In this document: positions 48,101-56,907 of the stretch, piece after piece
How positions within the stretch are numbered: the stretch's first letter is position 1
How the letters are laid out: every line of letters starts with the position of its first letter
Assembly (NCBI GenBank): GCA_012064415.1
Contig: SSNU01000265.1
Coordinates: forward strand, 180,598-244,597
Direction: 5' to 3'
DNA: 64,000 nucleotides
Source: Gyrodactylus bullatarudis
Lineage: Eukaryota > Platyhelminthes > Monogenea > Gyrodactylidea > Gyrodactylidae
The notes under the pieces: generated by a model
Database searches by the model: none
Seen by the model: the letters and a program-made list of their open reading frames with translations, nothing else
What the model was told of the DNA's origin: nothing
Program-made: the position numbers and the translations under genes

Positions 48101-49979
48101 AACAAATCATTGATTCCCTATTTCTTCAAGATTAGCTGAAGTGTGGTATCAAGCAAAAAACGTTTTATTGTTCTTGAAAATTCGTTGAAGAAATTTTGAG
48201 ACTAAAAAAACTCATCTTTATTTTCATCTGTCATAGAAAAATGATTTATTCAAACTTCTCTTTATTTAATAGTACATTCAGCTCAAGACCTAAAGTGGAA
48301 TGTTGGTGGGACAGGCATGTTCCGACCGTTTGTTGAAGTATTAATATTCGGCCCGTTATTGCAGGATAAGAAGAGGAAATTAACAACTCGCTCAAAGTCT
48401 GTGACAAATAATCCTGCATTCAATGAAACATGTAGCTTGTTAGTTTTATAAAAAAAATACCCATCATCTAAATTACGATTGTTGGGAAATTAATTTTGAT
48501 TGTGATTTTGATTAACGCTGATCACGAATCTGGTACTTTAAAAAATTTGGCTGTCTGTGAGCCGAGATAATGATTAATAACCGAATTTTCGAAAAACATC
48601 TTAAAAACATTAACGTAAAAAATTCTATACCATCTGAAAGTAGGATAAATTTTGAACGTAATCGCTGTAATTTTATTTATTCCAATTGATTATAATTAAA
48701 CGAAATAGTACAAGAAAAATAGTGAAACTCTCTCTAATAAATTCCAACGACTGAGAAGAAAGATAGGTAATTTGTTGAAGATTATGAAATTATTACTACA
48801 GTTTTTCAAAATTCAAATTGTACATTTAGTTTTTACTTACTCAGTCTGTGACATAGATTAGATTTTAAAAATCTTATTTAGAATATTCTTAAAATATATG
48901 ATATTTTGAATTAAAATATTACGTTTCAGGCTCTCCGAAGATTTTGAAATCCCTTTTCTATCTAAGTATCATTAATGAATTTCGAAAATTTTAGTCTTAC
49001 GATAGCGTTGCAACTTGATGAAGATTATTATCTTAGATCTCTGGGAATAACAGGTATCTAGACTATGAGAGATGGCAGAAATTACTCGGCCAGCATTCTC
49101 TCATGGAATTGACAACTGATTGTCCGATTTCTAAAATCTATAGATTTGGGAATACAAACTTCACCTGATTGGATAAAAAGTTTGTTGATCGAGAATATCA
49201 CTTTTTTTATCGTAAATTCGGACATGATGGAGATCTTCTGAAATCGATATTACAAGACCCAATATAGAAGAAAAATAATTAGGAAGATATAAAATATTCA
49301 GATTTTTAATTGGCTCGAATTTTTCATCTTTAGAACTTTGAGCTAGAAATTTTCATTGATTCTCGGGACATCTGAGCCTGGCATGTGATCATAATTTGTT
49401 GTTTATTCAAATATTCTAGCTGGAATGGAAATTAGACCTCTTCTAAAATTATTTTTTTTCTTTCAATCGATGTCTCTTGATTTCAGAAATTCTTCATCAT
49501 ATAAGAGTTTTTGATGGAAAAATTGAGATCTTCTTGTTTTTTAACCTCTTTATGGGTTTTTCCAACCAGGATAAAATTTTTATCATTTTTGTAGCTCTCT
49601 ACCGATAACCAATGGAAACATTTAGTACTCATTCCTTATTTTATTTAGCTTTTTATCACAAAACACAAGTCCAGATTGGTACGAGCTTCAAATATCTGTA
49701 AAAGATTATTGTTTCGGTCGTTCTGATCAATTAGTGGGCATCACAGTCCTCTCATTAGCTCGTGCTCTTGATCTAGGGCCAACATTGATGAGACTTCCTC
49801 TTGGCCGACGCCTCTATCTCAACGATACAGGCTGGACTGTCTTGCGTATACTCAGTCAACGAATTAATTATGATGATGTCGCTAAAGACTTTGTCCGTGC
49901 CAAATCAGAATATCGTCCTGATGACGATAATGAACAAGATCGTCATTTGAATTATTGTCATAATAACAATGATACCTAG
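22158..49979 (+). CDS. unc-13: Unc-13/Munc13 synaptic vesicle priming protein (gene span)
   Basis: Unc-13 opens syntaxin and primes synaptic vesicles at presynaptic active zones, responding to diacylglycerol (C1) and calcium (C2B). Exons that join in phase: 28286-28370, 28434-28514, 28718-28937, 28997-29230, 29765-29906, 31146-31315, 32707-32822, 33294-33353, 33436-33533, 33594-33744, 37950-38018, 38082-38171, 38229-38354, 39460-39872, 40361-40601, 43124-43278, 43396-43540, 45973-46314, 46961-47288, 47563-47658, 48273-48438, 49649-49979 (TAG). Domain order C1, C2B, MUN, C2C matches the family; no C2A is seen. The link to the N-terminal exon at 22158 is not fully resolved. Confidence 0.88.
24370..24394 (-). 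ncRNA. half hammerhead-family motif
   Basis: Minus strand: GGCAT (24394-24390), GTAAAAG, CTGATGA (24382-24376), GTATG, then the similarity stops and no GAAA follows. It faces away from the fuller copy at 24542 and forms an inverted pair with it. Confidence 0.5.
24542..24597 (+). ncRNA. type I hammerhead-like ribozyme in unc-13 intron
   Basis: Stem I AAAAG (24542-24546) pairs with CTTTT (24579-24583), 5 bp. Core CTGATGA 24547-24553; stem II is G24554-C24562 and T24555-A24561 around loop ATGCC; GAA 24563-24565. Stem III has 3 bp (A24566-T24577 closing). H17 is T24578, with cleavage after it. The loop ATGCC is complementary to GGCAT at 24593-24597; the upstream GGCAT is lost here. It lies in the first large unc-13 intron, sense orientation. 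Confidence 0.6.
26662..27050 (+). CDS. unc-13: candidate unc-13 exons 26662-26690 and 26957-27050
   Basis: 26957-27050 begins after AATAATAG, encodes [13 protein letters not shown]...PTEVPESFG and ends at GTGTAT. Its outgoing phase (2) fits the C1-region exon at 28286 to give GF|SFYQSID. 26690 ends at a consensus GTGAGT donor in phase 1, which fits the incoming phase of 26957. The open frame before 26690 has a good acceptor at 26661 but stays open back to about 26475 with no GT donor inside (includes [18 protein letters not shown]), so its left border is unclear. No phase-correct join to 24121 was found; another small exon or an alternative promoter is likely. Confidence 0.5.
27185..27774. 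mobile_element. foldback MITE in unc-13 intron
   Basis: Left end GCTGGTTAAAC...GAAGATGGGAGCTTATGATT, right end ATCATAAATTTTATATTAACCAG. Internal inverted blocks around TGATCACTTTCC/CTCTCACTTTG. Diverged member of the 3588 family. Confidence 0.6.
28286..29230 (+). CDS. unc-13: unc-13 C1 domain exons
   Basis: Exons 28286-28370, 28434-28514, 28718-28937, 28997-29230 in continuous phase. The first two encode the conserved linker IPLVSDL and the NNEEL block. The third carries an exact C1 zinc pattern H-x12-C-x2-C-x13-C-x2-C-x4-H-x2-C-x7-C from HTFNLFTA to NADC, with the family-specific [10 protein letters not shown]. Such C1 domains bind diacylglycerol/phorbol ester and recruit Unc-13 to the membrane. 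The fourth leads through [14 protein letters not shown] to WSAKLSI at the C2B edge. Introns are as short as 59 bp. If the short intron at 28938 were retained, the frame would stop soon after. Confidence 0.95.
29431..29545 (-). repeat. diverged inverted copy of the 9220-9338 block
   Basis: Contains AGGTGTGAGAAGACAATCTC and AGTAGGTTTAATGTCTAAAA, complements of the blocks in 9000-9338 and 36992-37150. Lies in an unc-13 intron. Confidence 0.7.
29765..32822 (+). CDS. unc-13: unc-13 C2B domain exons
   Basis: Exons 29765-29906, 31146-31315 and 32707-32822. The first encodes [19 protein letters not shown], keeping both loop-1 aspartates (KDKSG, SDPY). The second encodes [11 protein letters not shown], keeping the loop-3 acidic cluster, then DDFLGQ and GEMDVWYNL. 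The third ends IEIKGEER...NCLHE. With these residues the calcium/phosphoinositide-binding C2B is expected to be functional. The 1.2-kb intron 29907-31145 carries a TTAA-type MITE copy; the intron after 32822 carries a tRNA gene. Confidence 0.95.
30725..31080. mobile_element. TTAA MITE family 2, truncated copy
   Basis: Starts CCCTTAAAGTC and follows 42101-42585 closely (CGATAGGAAATTTATTAATC, CTATCTGCTAAAGCTACA) but ends at GGGTCATTT without the right end. The flanking tetranucleotide is TAAA rather than TTAA. Confidence 0.75.
32834..32915 (+). tRNA. tRNA-Leu (CAG anticodon)
   Basis: An 82-nt cloverleaf with 7-bp acceptor stem GTCAGTG/CGCTGAC (one G-T), A box TGGCCGAGCGG, anticodon stem CTGCG/CGCAG with loop TTCAGGT (anticodon CAG, reading CUG), a long variable arm typical of class II leucine tRNAs, B box GGGTTCGAATC and discriminator A. 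No intron. It lies in sense orientation within an unc-13 intron, starting 11 nt after the exon boundary at 32822. Confidence 0.97.
32921..32924 (+). terminator. Pol III terminator (TTTT)
   Basis: A T4 run five bases after the tRNA-Leu 3' end, the usual RNA polymerase III stop signal. Confidence 0.75.
33294..47288 (+). CDS. unc-13: unc-13 MUN domain exons (MHD1, MHD2)
   Basis: Twelve exons (33294 to 47288, listed under the gene span) encode the helical MUN region that acts on syntaxin/Munc18. Family landmarks in order: [150 protein letters not shown]. Exon 33294-33353 is the least certain: its donor GTCACA is weak, though phase and the start of the next exon (DDKNK) fit. Short introns (57-63 bp) alternate with repeat-filled ones up to 4.2 kb. 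Confidence 0.93.
33905..34560. mobile_element. foldback MITE in unc-13 intron
   Basis: Ends GTTGGTTGATATGAAGTTGG and CCAACTTCATATCGATTAGC; inner inverted blocks include CTCTCACTTTGAAATCAATA. Diverged family member within the 4.2-kb intron 33745-37949. Confidence 0.65.
34704..34725. repeat. (AAT)n microsatellite
   Basis: About seven AAT units in an unc-13 intron. Confidence 0.9.
35218..35674 (-). pseudogene. non-LTR retrotransposon RT C-terminus, decayed
   Basis: Minus-strand translation gives [23 protein letters not shown]...ARE, the arrangement seen at the C-terminus of jockey/CR1-like reverse transcriptases (L..RR...L...YKI), and upstream [14 protein letters not shown]...IQKKFF, the preceding conserved block, interrupted by stops. 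It is antisense to unc-13 in its 4.2-kb intron. No endonuclease or palm region is present. Confidence 0.6.
36440..36560. repeat. dispersed repeat shared with 16995-17130 and 43794-43890
   Basis: Shares GAAATGAAAACGAATC..TGCGGTGA with 17095-17120 and CAAAGTAAACTTGGAGAGAA plus TTCTCTAATTTAACCG with 43840-43890. Non-coding, intronic. Confidence 0.7.
36992..37150. repeat. diverged copy of the 9220-9338 block
   Basis: Contains GATTGTCTTCTCACACCTGG and ATATTCAACTCACGGTGG in the order seen in 9000-9338, same orientation, with indels. Intronic. Confidence 0.75.
42021..42037 (-). ncRNA. fragment of hammerhead-family 5' half
   Basis: Minus strand reads GCCGGTGTAATAGTCTG, identical to the 5' half of the copies at 6899 and 20921, and then diverges. 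Only a fragment; no catalytic core. Confidence 0.5.
42101..42585. mobile_element. TTAA-flanked MITE, family 2
   Basis: Element runs CCCTTAAAGTC...GACTTTGAGGG, flanked on both sides by TTAA (42097-42100 and 42586-42589). Short inverted ends starting CCC plus TTAA duplication are hallmarks of piggyBac-type transposons. 485 bp, non-coding, inside an unc-13 intron. Confidence 0.8.
42650..42906. mobile_element. half MITE of the CTAGTTAATATGAAG family
   Basis: Right half of a foldback element: GATCACTCTCTCACTTTC, AAAAATGGGATTTTGGCGC and the end CCTCAACTTCATATCAACCA. No left end found nearby. Confidence 0.6.
43794..43879. repeat. hairpin-forming dispersed repeat
   Basis: AGAACATTTGCCCCCTCTT and AAGAGGGGGCAACTGTTCT form imperfect 19-bp inverted arms about 47 bp apart. 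Related copies at 16995-17130 and 36495-36555. Confidence 0.75.
44093..44308. mobile_element. TTAA-flanked MITE, family 1 (complete)
   Basis: 216 bp from CCCTTTCGGTGCCGA to TCAGTACCGAAAGGG, flanked by TTAA at 44089-44092 and 44309-44312. The ends are inverted and begin CCC, as in piggyBac-type elements. Other copies are 20453-20625 and, inverted and diverged, 46678-46815. Confidence 0.9.
46678..46815 (-). mobile_element. diverged inverted copy of TTAA MITE family 1
   Basis: Minus strand contains GGACATATATTT-like complement, GGATCGACTAAAGTTTAAAT and TAATATTTTTGGCCAAATA in the order of 44093-44308; ends are worn. Confidence 0.7.
47563..49979 (+). CDS. unc-13: unc-13 C2C domain and C-terminus
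   Basis: Exons 47563-47658, 48273-48438 and 49649-49979. They encode [19 protein letters not shown], then DLKW...[12 protein letters not shown] and the terminal block [21 protein letters not shown] through [22 protein letters not shown], matching the Munc13 C2C domain. The tail is Asp/Asn/His-rich and ends at TAG 49977-49979. Phases 1, 1, 2 and 2 join without conflict. C2C domains of this family bind membrane without calcium; the aspartate pattern here is also incomplete. Confidence 0.95.
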
Positions 49980-51469
49980 AATCTAGGGTCCTAGATAACG
50001 TCAATTTCACCAATGCTGTTTTGTTGGTTTCCAAACTAAAAACGGTCTTGTTTATTCGTGTACCCAAATTCAATCAACACGTATTATTATTATTTTATAA
50101 ATGTATATTTATTAAAACGAGTTATCTCAACATGTAATGTCAAAAAATGAAATGGCTGTATTTAAAGACAAAAAAATATAATTTTCCTTTGATTCAATGA
50201 TTTATGTACAGGTATTTATTTATTATTTACAAAATTATTATCAAATTAAAAGCAACTGTGTAACTTGAAAAAATACCTTTAAATGTCCTCGAAGAAAATC
50301 TTCAACCTGATTAAAGAAATTTTTAAAACCTCCATTAAAAATATGTCATGTAATTAAACATTTATATTCAAGAAAAGAGAGAGTAACCTACTGTGAAAAA
50401 TCTGCACACAATGTGTAAATGTGGTTTAATGAATTGGCATGTTTTACAACTTTTCCATTCGGTCATGAATGGAAATTACTATTATACATAAAAATATATT
50501 TTTTTAACAATTTACAAAAAATCGGATTTATTTAATCTATTGAAACAAGTTTAATTTGAGGGGATAAAAGTTTTGGGTGTCCCTAAAGTATAAGGCTATA
50601 TTGTAAAGAAACTCCCGGTCGAATCGCGAGAGTAATAAGTTATTACTAATAGCACATTTTTCAGACTATCGAAGCAGATAAACAGGTAAATCATAAAGGG
50701 CTATTGAATGCAGCTATGGTTGATAACGTTTCCGGCAAGAGGGAACCTGTGTGTAGTAAATATTTGTTACTCTTGAATGATTATAATTATCGGTCATTTA
50801 AATTTCTGTGTATTTTTCTGGTATAATTAGCTGTCAACTCTTTAATTAAAGAATCTCTTGATTCTTCTCAGAGCTTTCTTAATAAATAATATCTTTTTCC
50901 CTTTAAGAAATGTTTAAACATTTTTGATAATTTTCAGAAATCTTTCAGAACCCATTTTAGTTTAGGGAGGAAGTTAAATTATAATATTAACCCTCGTCCG
51001 AAATATTTATTTTTCTTATGGGGGTTTCAATACAAATGGGGTGAAAGATTTCGTTCTAGGGTTAAGTGCACTCACAGGATAAGTCGGCCGGGCCAATAGT
51101 ATTACAATTTTTTGTGAGCATTTCAAGTACAGTAGGACTGAATATTCATTTCATTAATTGCCAGACGATCCGATGGTGATGTGCTTATGAGCTTCTTAGT
51201 TAATAACTAATAGTTATATTTCAAAATTAATGAATAAAAACTCTAGAAATTGATCGGTTTCAACCTTTACATAATTATGTAAAAATATAAGTCATATCGA
51301 AAAGATGATTACTAAATTTGGTCTAGTACAGTTTCGATTGCATAAGTTAAAATTTCTAAATTGATTTCAAATATGTTTAATAAACATTGTTTATCTAAGC
51401 TCAAGACTCTTTATTAAAGAGTGGAATTTGAGAACTCAACAATGATTATAACATGGTAGGACACTATGT
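49980..51469. other. intergenic, unc-13 3' region
   Basis: Holds the unc-13 3' UTR (possible ATTAAA at 50111-50116). Beyond about 50200 nothing is recognised. Confidence 0.5.
50111..50116 (+). terminator. unc-13: possible unc-13 polyadenylation signal (ATTAAA)
   Basis: Common variant hexamer 132 nt after the stop codon. Not unique in such AT-rich sequence. Confidence 0.35.
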
Positions 51470-52371
51470 GCAATAGGATCTTGATTCAAACATATTCTGG
51501 ATCGAAATTTTGTGCTGATTTCAGATCTGTAATTATATTTTCTAGATTGTGTTTGGTTTTCGAGATAAATTGAAAAAACCGAATTTGAGAATTAAAAAAA
51601 AAGTAAATAATTTCAAACAATTAAATTTTCACTAACATACAATCCTGAATAGTGCTAGAGTATGTCGATAGGAAGAAGACTCCCTATTAGTCAACTATCA
51701 GCCTTATCTAGAACTGCCGAGGGGATGCTAGTCTCTGATGAGACTTCTGCTTATATTTCTGATATAGTAGCTCTAGTTGAACCTGAAATGACTAACTCAA
51801 TGAGACTTACAATAAATTTCATACATCCAAAGACCAAGCGAGAACTTATACTATAGTTTCACCCTCATTAAGGATCGTCAGTAAGCCGAGAATAGAACCC
51901 ACCTTATCTTTGTTTGTGAGAGATTTATTTATCCTAGCTACTTACTTAAGCTTATTATTCAACATCGAGCTTTGCTAGACTCTAATGAGTCTTCTGAAGA
52001 AAATATTTAAAAAGTTCTTCTTCTTGAAAGATATGAGCGTTTGAAGTTAAGATTTATGGAGAAAATTAACTCCAAAATCACAAAATTTTCGACAAAAAAG
52101 TAGCTGGAATGCGCAATTTCTTGTTTTGGGCGACACTCAAGGTATCATTAGATAGAAAATTTAATTTTAATTCTAATGATGCCTAATTATTTAATTGAAT
52201 TTTTTATTTTAATAAAAATTTAATTTGAAATTATTTACTTTTTTTTTTATTCTCAAATTCGGTTTTTTCAATTTATCTCAAAAACCAAACACAATCTAGA
52301 AAATATAAATACAGATCTGAAATCAGCACAAAATTTCGATCCAGGTTATGTTTGGATCGAGATCCTATTGC
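51470..52371. mobile_element. 902-bp element with 148-bp terminal inverted repeats
   Basis: Arms 51470-51617 and 52224-52371 are near-identical inverted complements (GCAATAGGATC...GTAAATAATTTCAAA). They enclose about 606 bp that is less AT-rich and holds a short ORF (51662-51856). No transposase motif recognised. Confidence 0.85.
51662..51856 (+). CDS. 64-residue ORF inside the TIR element
   Basis: Reads MSIGRRLPISQLSALSRTAEG... and ends at TAG 51854-51856; composition is protein-like and less AT-biased than its surroundings. No family recognised. It may be a remnant of a longer element-encoded protein, since the frame after the stop has further stops. Confidence 0.3.
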   Translation: MSIGRRLPISQLSALSRTAEGMLVSDETSAYISDIVALVEPEMTNSMRLTINFIHPKTKRELIL

Positions 52372-54507
52372 AAAAATTTTCTAAATGTGTCCTAGTGTGT
52401 AATTAAGCAAACCATGTCAGAGCACTTGTCAGGAATCTTATTATGTATTAGAAATATTTTCTTAATTTATTACAACATTCACGCTAAAATAATAAAGTTT
52501 CCACTTTGCTGAATCTTTGATACTAGTTGGTTGATACTAAGTTGAGAATCTATGATTTTTACGAAAAGCTCTATAAAGATATATGATAAAGATTTTTTTG
52601 AATCCTAATCATGTTGACACTTTTACGATTTGATGAAAAAAATTCTTAAAATAAAATTTTTGAAAAAATTATGGTCATTTTTCAAATTTTGATTTGGCGC
52701 CAAAATACAAATTTGATTAATTCCCATTGACAGGATTTATTTGGAAATTAATCACTAAAAACTTTTACCCTTCAAAAGTGATTTATACAGAGAAGTAAAT
52801 GTTTTCCTTGATAAATTTAGAAATAAATTTTAATAATTCTATATGTATGTATGAAATATTAAATTTTTTCTTCCTCGAATTGAATTGTATTAAAAAGAGT
52901 TTTGAGATTTTTAAATTGATGTATTCTACGCTTCTTCTAATTCAAATACTTCGAAGGCTTCAAATAGTAGATTTCGTATTCTTCTTCTGGTGTGATATTT
53001 TTCAAAAAAAAGATACTTAAAATCTTGTATGTCCAGTCAAAACATTCAACCAATCAGATTTCTTTTCAAATTCATGATTTTTTATCCCAATACTCTATCA
53101 AACACTATATTATTGAACAATAGACCTCGATGAAAATTTTAAAACATAGGAAATTCCGGGCGGGATTCTAAAATATTGTTAATTATCATATTCTCTTTAC
53201 TTTAAACAGAAAATATAGTAAAATACTAAAGTTTCCGAGTTCCAAATTCTAAAATAATATTTTTGATATCTAAAATAAAATTTGATTTTTCAATATTAGC
53301 AAAACAATAAAATCCGCTAAATTAAAGGAATCAATTTTGTTTTAAATCATAAATTTATTAAAAAATTTATAAAGTTACAAAGAAATGAACAATCAAATTG
53401 CTTTATGTTACAGTCTAAATTCTTCTGAGTCAGGTGGTCATTTATTCTGTAGCTCAAGTTGAATCAATCCTCTCTAGATTCTTTCTTGCTAAAACTCTTT
53501 GTTCATTCATTGCCTATGATAGAGTCTTTAGATCCGGGGGAAATTAAATTTTTTCATTAGTTTTAAAATTGAAAAGATTCTTTTGCACTGGTCCAAATTT
53601 TAGTACTGATTAATCATTTGATAAATCAATAATCGATTCTCATTGTAATCAGTTGACATTGTGTATCAACTATATTTGTAAAAAGAGATCTTTCCCCTTT
53701 TTTCATCACAAAACAATTCAATTCCATAGAAAATGTTTCCTATAGACTCAATGTCTTGTCTGTATCAATTTTGATCGAGTGTAACTGGGTGTGTCGAATT
53801 CATGAAAGAAGGGGTGATTCCCAGCACAAAAACTCGCAGCTCAGCTCATTTCACATCTCTCGTTTTCAAATCATAACATCACTCTACCGTGAATCGAATG
53901 TGATCTATAATATATAGAAATAAGAAGAAGTGAGAATGAAAAAAAACTTTCTAAATGAATAAATTTGATTACTTCCTTTATTTAGTGAAGAAGTCAATGT
54001 AAAAAACATTCTCTCTAAAGGCAATAATTTATTCATATGTATGAATATATATGCTTTAATGAAAATTTTTTACATAATAATGTAAAGCGTGAAGCAAAAT
54101 AAATCCAATTCAGATTTTACTACATAATTTTATTATATTATGAATGTTTTACTCATTAGTAGATTGCCAGTTATTTTTATGAATGATTTAACGTTTTATG
54201 TAAATTCAGATTTGAGCGTGAATTCGTTCAAATTTCAAATAATCCAATTAAATGGCTTGAGATTTGAGAAATAAACTTTTTATGAAATAATTTTTTATTA
54301 CCGGTTTCTTAATCAGAGAATTTAGAAGAAGTTAAGCAAAAGATTTCTACTACACAGTTAGTTAATACACAGTAGTATATATAACATATAACCTCTATAA
54401 ATGACTTGGGCTTAACTATACAACTTGAAGCTTAGCACAAAAAAGATCATGTTCTAATATCATCAAAAGCCATGAACTGTTAATACTATTTCCTCAAAAG
54501 ATTTATC
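52372..54507. other. intergenic, no gene recognised
   Basis: A single MITE end (AGTTGGTTGATACTAAGTTG) at about 52526. Otherwise AT-rich without features I can support. Confidence 0.5.
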
Positions 54508-55110
54508 GTGTCTTTTAACTTGAGACTTTACAAAAGTGTTATTCTTCCACACTTTGACTATGTTGCAGGCATTTTATCTTCAAATCCTCAGACAATATGT
54601 AAGAAGATGGAAAGGATTCAATTCCTTTATCCTCGCTCCTGTCTTGACCCTCAGTCTTACAAGAAACTCTTAGAGATGGCTCCAAATAATTGTGGCCTCC
54701 CTATTCAGTAAACGACCTTCCATCCCTGAATCAAGATATAACCTCGAACAAGGGAGTGGGTTTTCTATCTTGCTTCACACCATAATCTCCTTAAGAGCCA
54801 GATTCCAAATCTATATTTAAATTTTTAAAAACATCACAGACCTGCATTTATTTATATCATGCCAATTTATACCAAATTCGGATAATTAGTTCTGTTACTA
54901 TTTTAAATAACTTGGTTTTAGACATTATTTACTGCTAAATACAAAATTCTGATATGGAACTCAGGCTTAGGGATGTCTCCTCTAATTCTTGAATATTCAA
55001 GAATTTCTTCTTTTCTCGTCACAACAATCTTTCAATGTGGAATGGAATTTTCAACTCTTTCTTCAGTTTTTTTCATGTTATTTCTTTCCCCTCTTGAAAG
55101 ATTGTTTTCT
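54508..55110 (+). pseudogene. non-LTR retrotransposon RT C-terminus, decayed
   Basis: 54508-54711 encodes LRLYKSVILPHFDYVAGIL...KKMERIQ, the conserved block after the RT palm in jockey/CR1-like elements (YKS.ILPHFDY...LERIQ). Further down, in shifted frames, EQGSGFSILLH and FNVWNGIF-like pieces follow in the expected order. Several frameshifts and stops show it is dead. Confidence 0.6.
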
Positions 55111-56860
55111 CGACTACTGTTGACCCAGCAATAATAATAATTTCGCCAAATTTGATAATTTGTCAAATTCAAGCCAATTACGATCCTCACGATAGAGCAC
55201 TAGGACTCTTTTTCTAATGCATTCATCATGTTTAGGCATTACTCGATAAATTATGAACATGAAATCAAAGAAACAAAATTAATTTAACGAGTAATGCTCC
55301 TACCCCTATATTTTTAACCAATACAAATCATTTTACATTTGACCTTAAGTGTAACACTTGAAAACCAACCCCTTCTTCTACATCCCATATTGATTTTAAA
55401 TTGGTGTCGATTTGAGTTTAGAAAAGTGTATCATTTTCGTCTGTCAAAGGTATAAATGATTAAAAAATAAAAGTCGATTATAATGAAATTTTAACCAGTG
55501 GTATATAACCCCATGGAACATGTTCGTAGCCAAAAAAAATCTTTAGATTTGGCTTTAGTTGAGCCGTAATCACGATCATAAACGAAAAAAGTGTCTGACC
55601 AATCAGATGGCTTGATTTTTAACACGTAAGCTTGCTTCTCATTGGCCCAATTTTAGTGTGTATTTCATAATCGTTTTTCCTCTTTATAGCTTTATTTTTA
55701 TTGGTCAATATCAAATTCTCAATTCCTATTAGTTATTTCTTCAGTACGTTAGAAAAAAATTATCTAAATATCGATATGTTGCTTGAAATGGTTTCTCAAG
55801 TCTCCTGATAAATTTTTCAAACAAAAATATTTCTTCTCCAATTTCAGGTAGAGGGTTCGGATCAGCTAGTTTCATGTTAATTTATTTTCTGATGGTAAAA
55901 TTTATTCAAGAGTCGGTTATGTTTTTTTCATGTTACACCTGTTATTTTATTTTGATGAAATAAAATGCACCTGATAAAAATATTAGTTGTAGATGAAATT
56001 CTAATATCGCTCATGACGGCTATTTATTCTGATAGCAAATTTAACTTAAGGACCAGTATAAATTCTTCTCTTTGCAGAACCACATAGAAAAATGTACCGT
56101 GCAAATTTTAAGAATTCTTAAAAATTATTATAACTTAATCAATAAAATGTAGGAATCGAAACTCAATGGCCACTAGACTGGGTTCATAATTGAAAAAGAA
56201 ACAATTCCCTTCTCTGACTATACGAAAAGCCTAGATTAAGAATTTCTAGATCTTGTAAGTCTACCATTTTCATAGTAACTTTTAGCTCTTTTGTGTTGGC
56301 CCCTGTTATTTTCTCAGAAAATCAAATTTTCACCCTCATTGTGTGCCAGTATTAGACTTTGTTTTCCCTTATTTTCTGAGAATACTCCGAAAAATTTCAT
56401 TCAATAACTACGTAAAAGGACTCAGAAAAAGAAAAAAGATAAGATTTAATAACAAAAATCCAAGTAAGAAATAGAACAAAAGAGAAGTGGTAGATGACGT
56501 TAGGAGCCAACCATTACGTTAAAATAATAATTTTTACGAATAAATTTGTACTTTATTTTCTATAAATGAGAAAATTAATAAAAAATCTGGATGTAATCTT
56601 TTTTTTCTTTCAATTCTAAGCTCATTGTAATATAGAATTTGAGATCAAGAGAACTGGTCGTAATAATCCAGAGGCTGATGTAATGTCTTTAAACAAGTTT
56701 AGGTTTTTATTGAGAGAAATTAAATTCAAGAAATAAACATAGAGTTATATTCTTATCAACAATAGCTTATTGTGCAATGACAAGATTAAATTTCTAGAAA
56801 ATTATTACATTTTTTTCTGGCGTAATCAAGTACCACGAATGATGCAAATAAACTACAAAA
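55111..56860. other. intergenic with one dispersed repeat
   Basis: 55548-55670 is the second copy of the CCAATCAGATGG repeat at 9705-9835. No gene recognised. Confidence 0.5.
55548..55670. repeat. dispersed repeat with CCAATCAGATGG block
   Basis: Collinear with 9705-9835, same orientation, diverged. Confidence 0.7.
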
Positions 56861-56866
56861 TTTATT
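56861..56866 (-). terminator. polyadenylation signal (AATAAA) of the amidase-like gene
   Basis: Canonical hexamer on the minus strand 42 nt past the stop codon of the amidase-like ORF. Confidence 0.55.
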
Positions 56867-56907
56867 CATGATTAAACTAAAAAATAATCTTGAAATAATA
56901 AACAATA

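Noticed and set aside
51737..51744. CTGATGAG, a hammerhead-core-like word in the TIR element
   Set aside because: No GAAA, stem III or complementary stem I follows.
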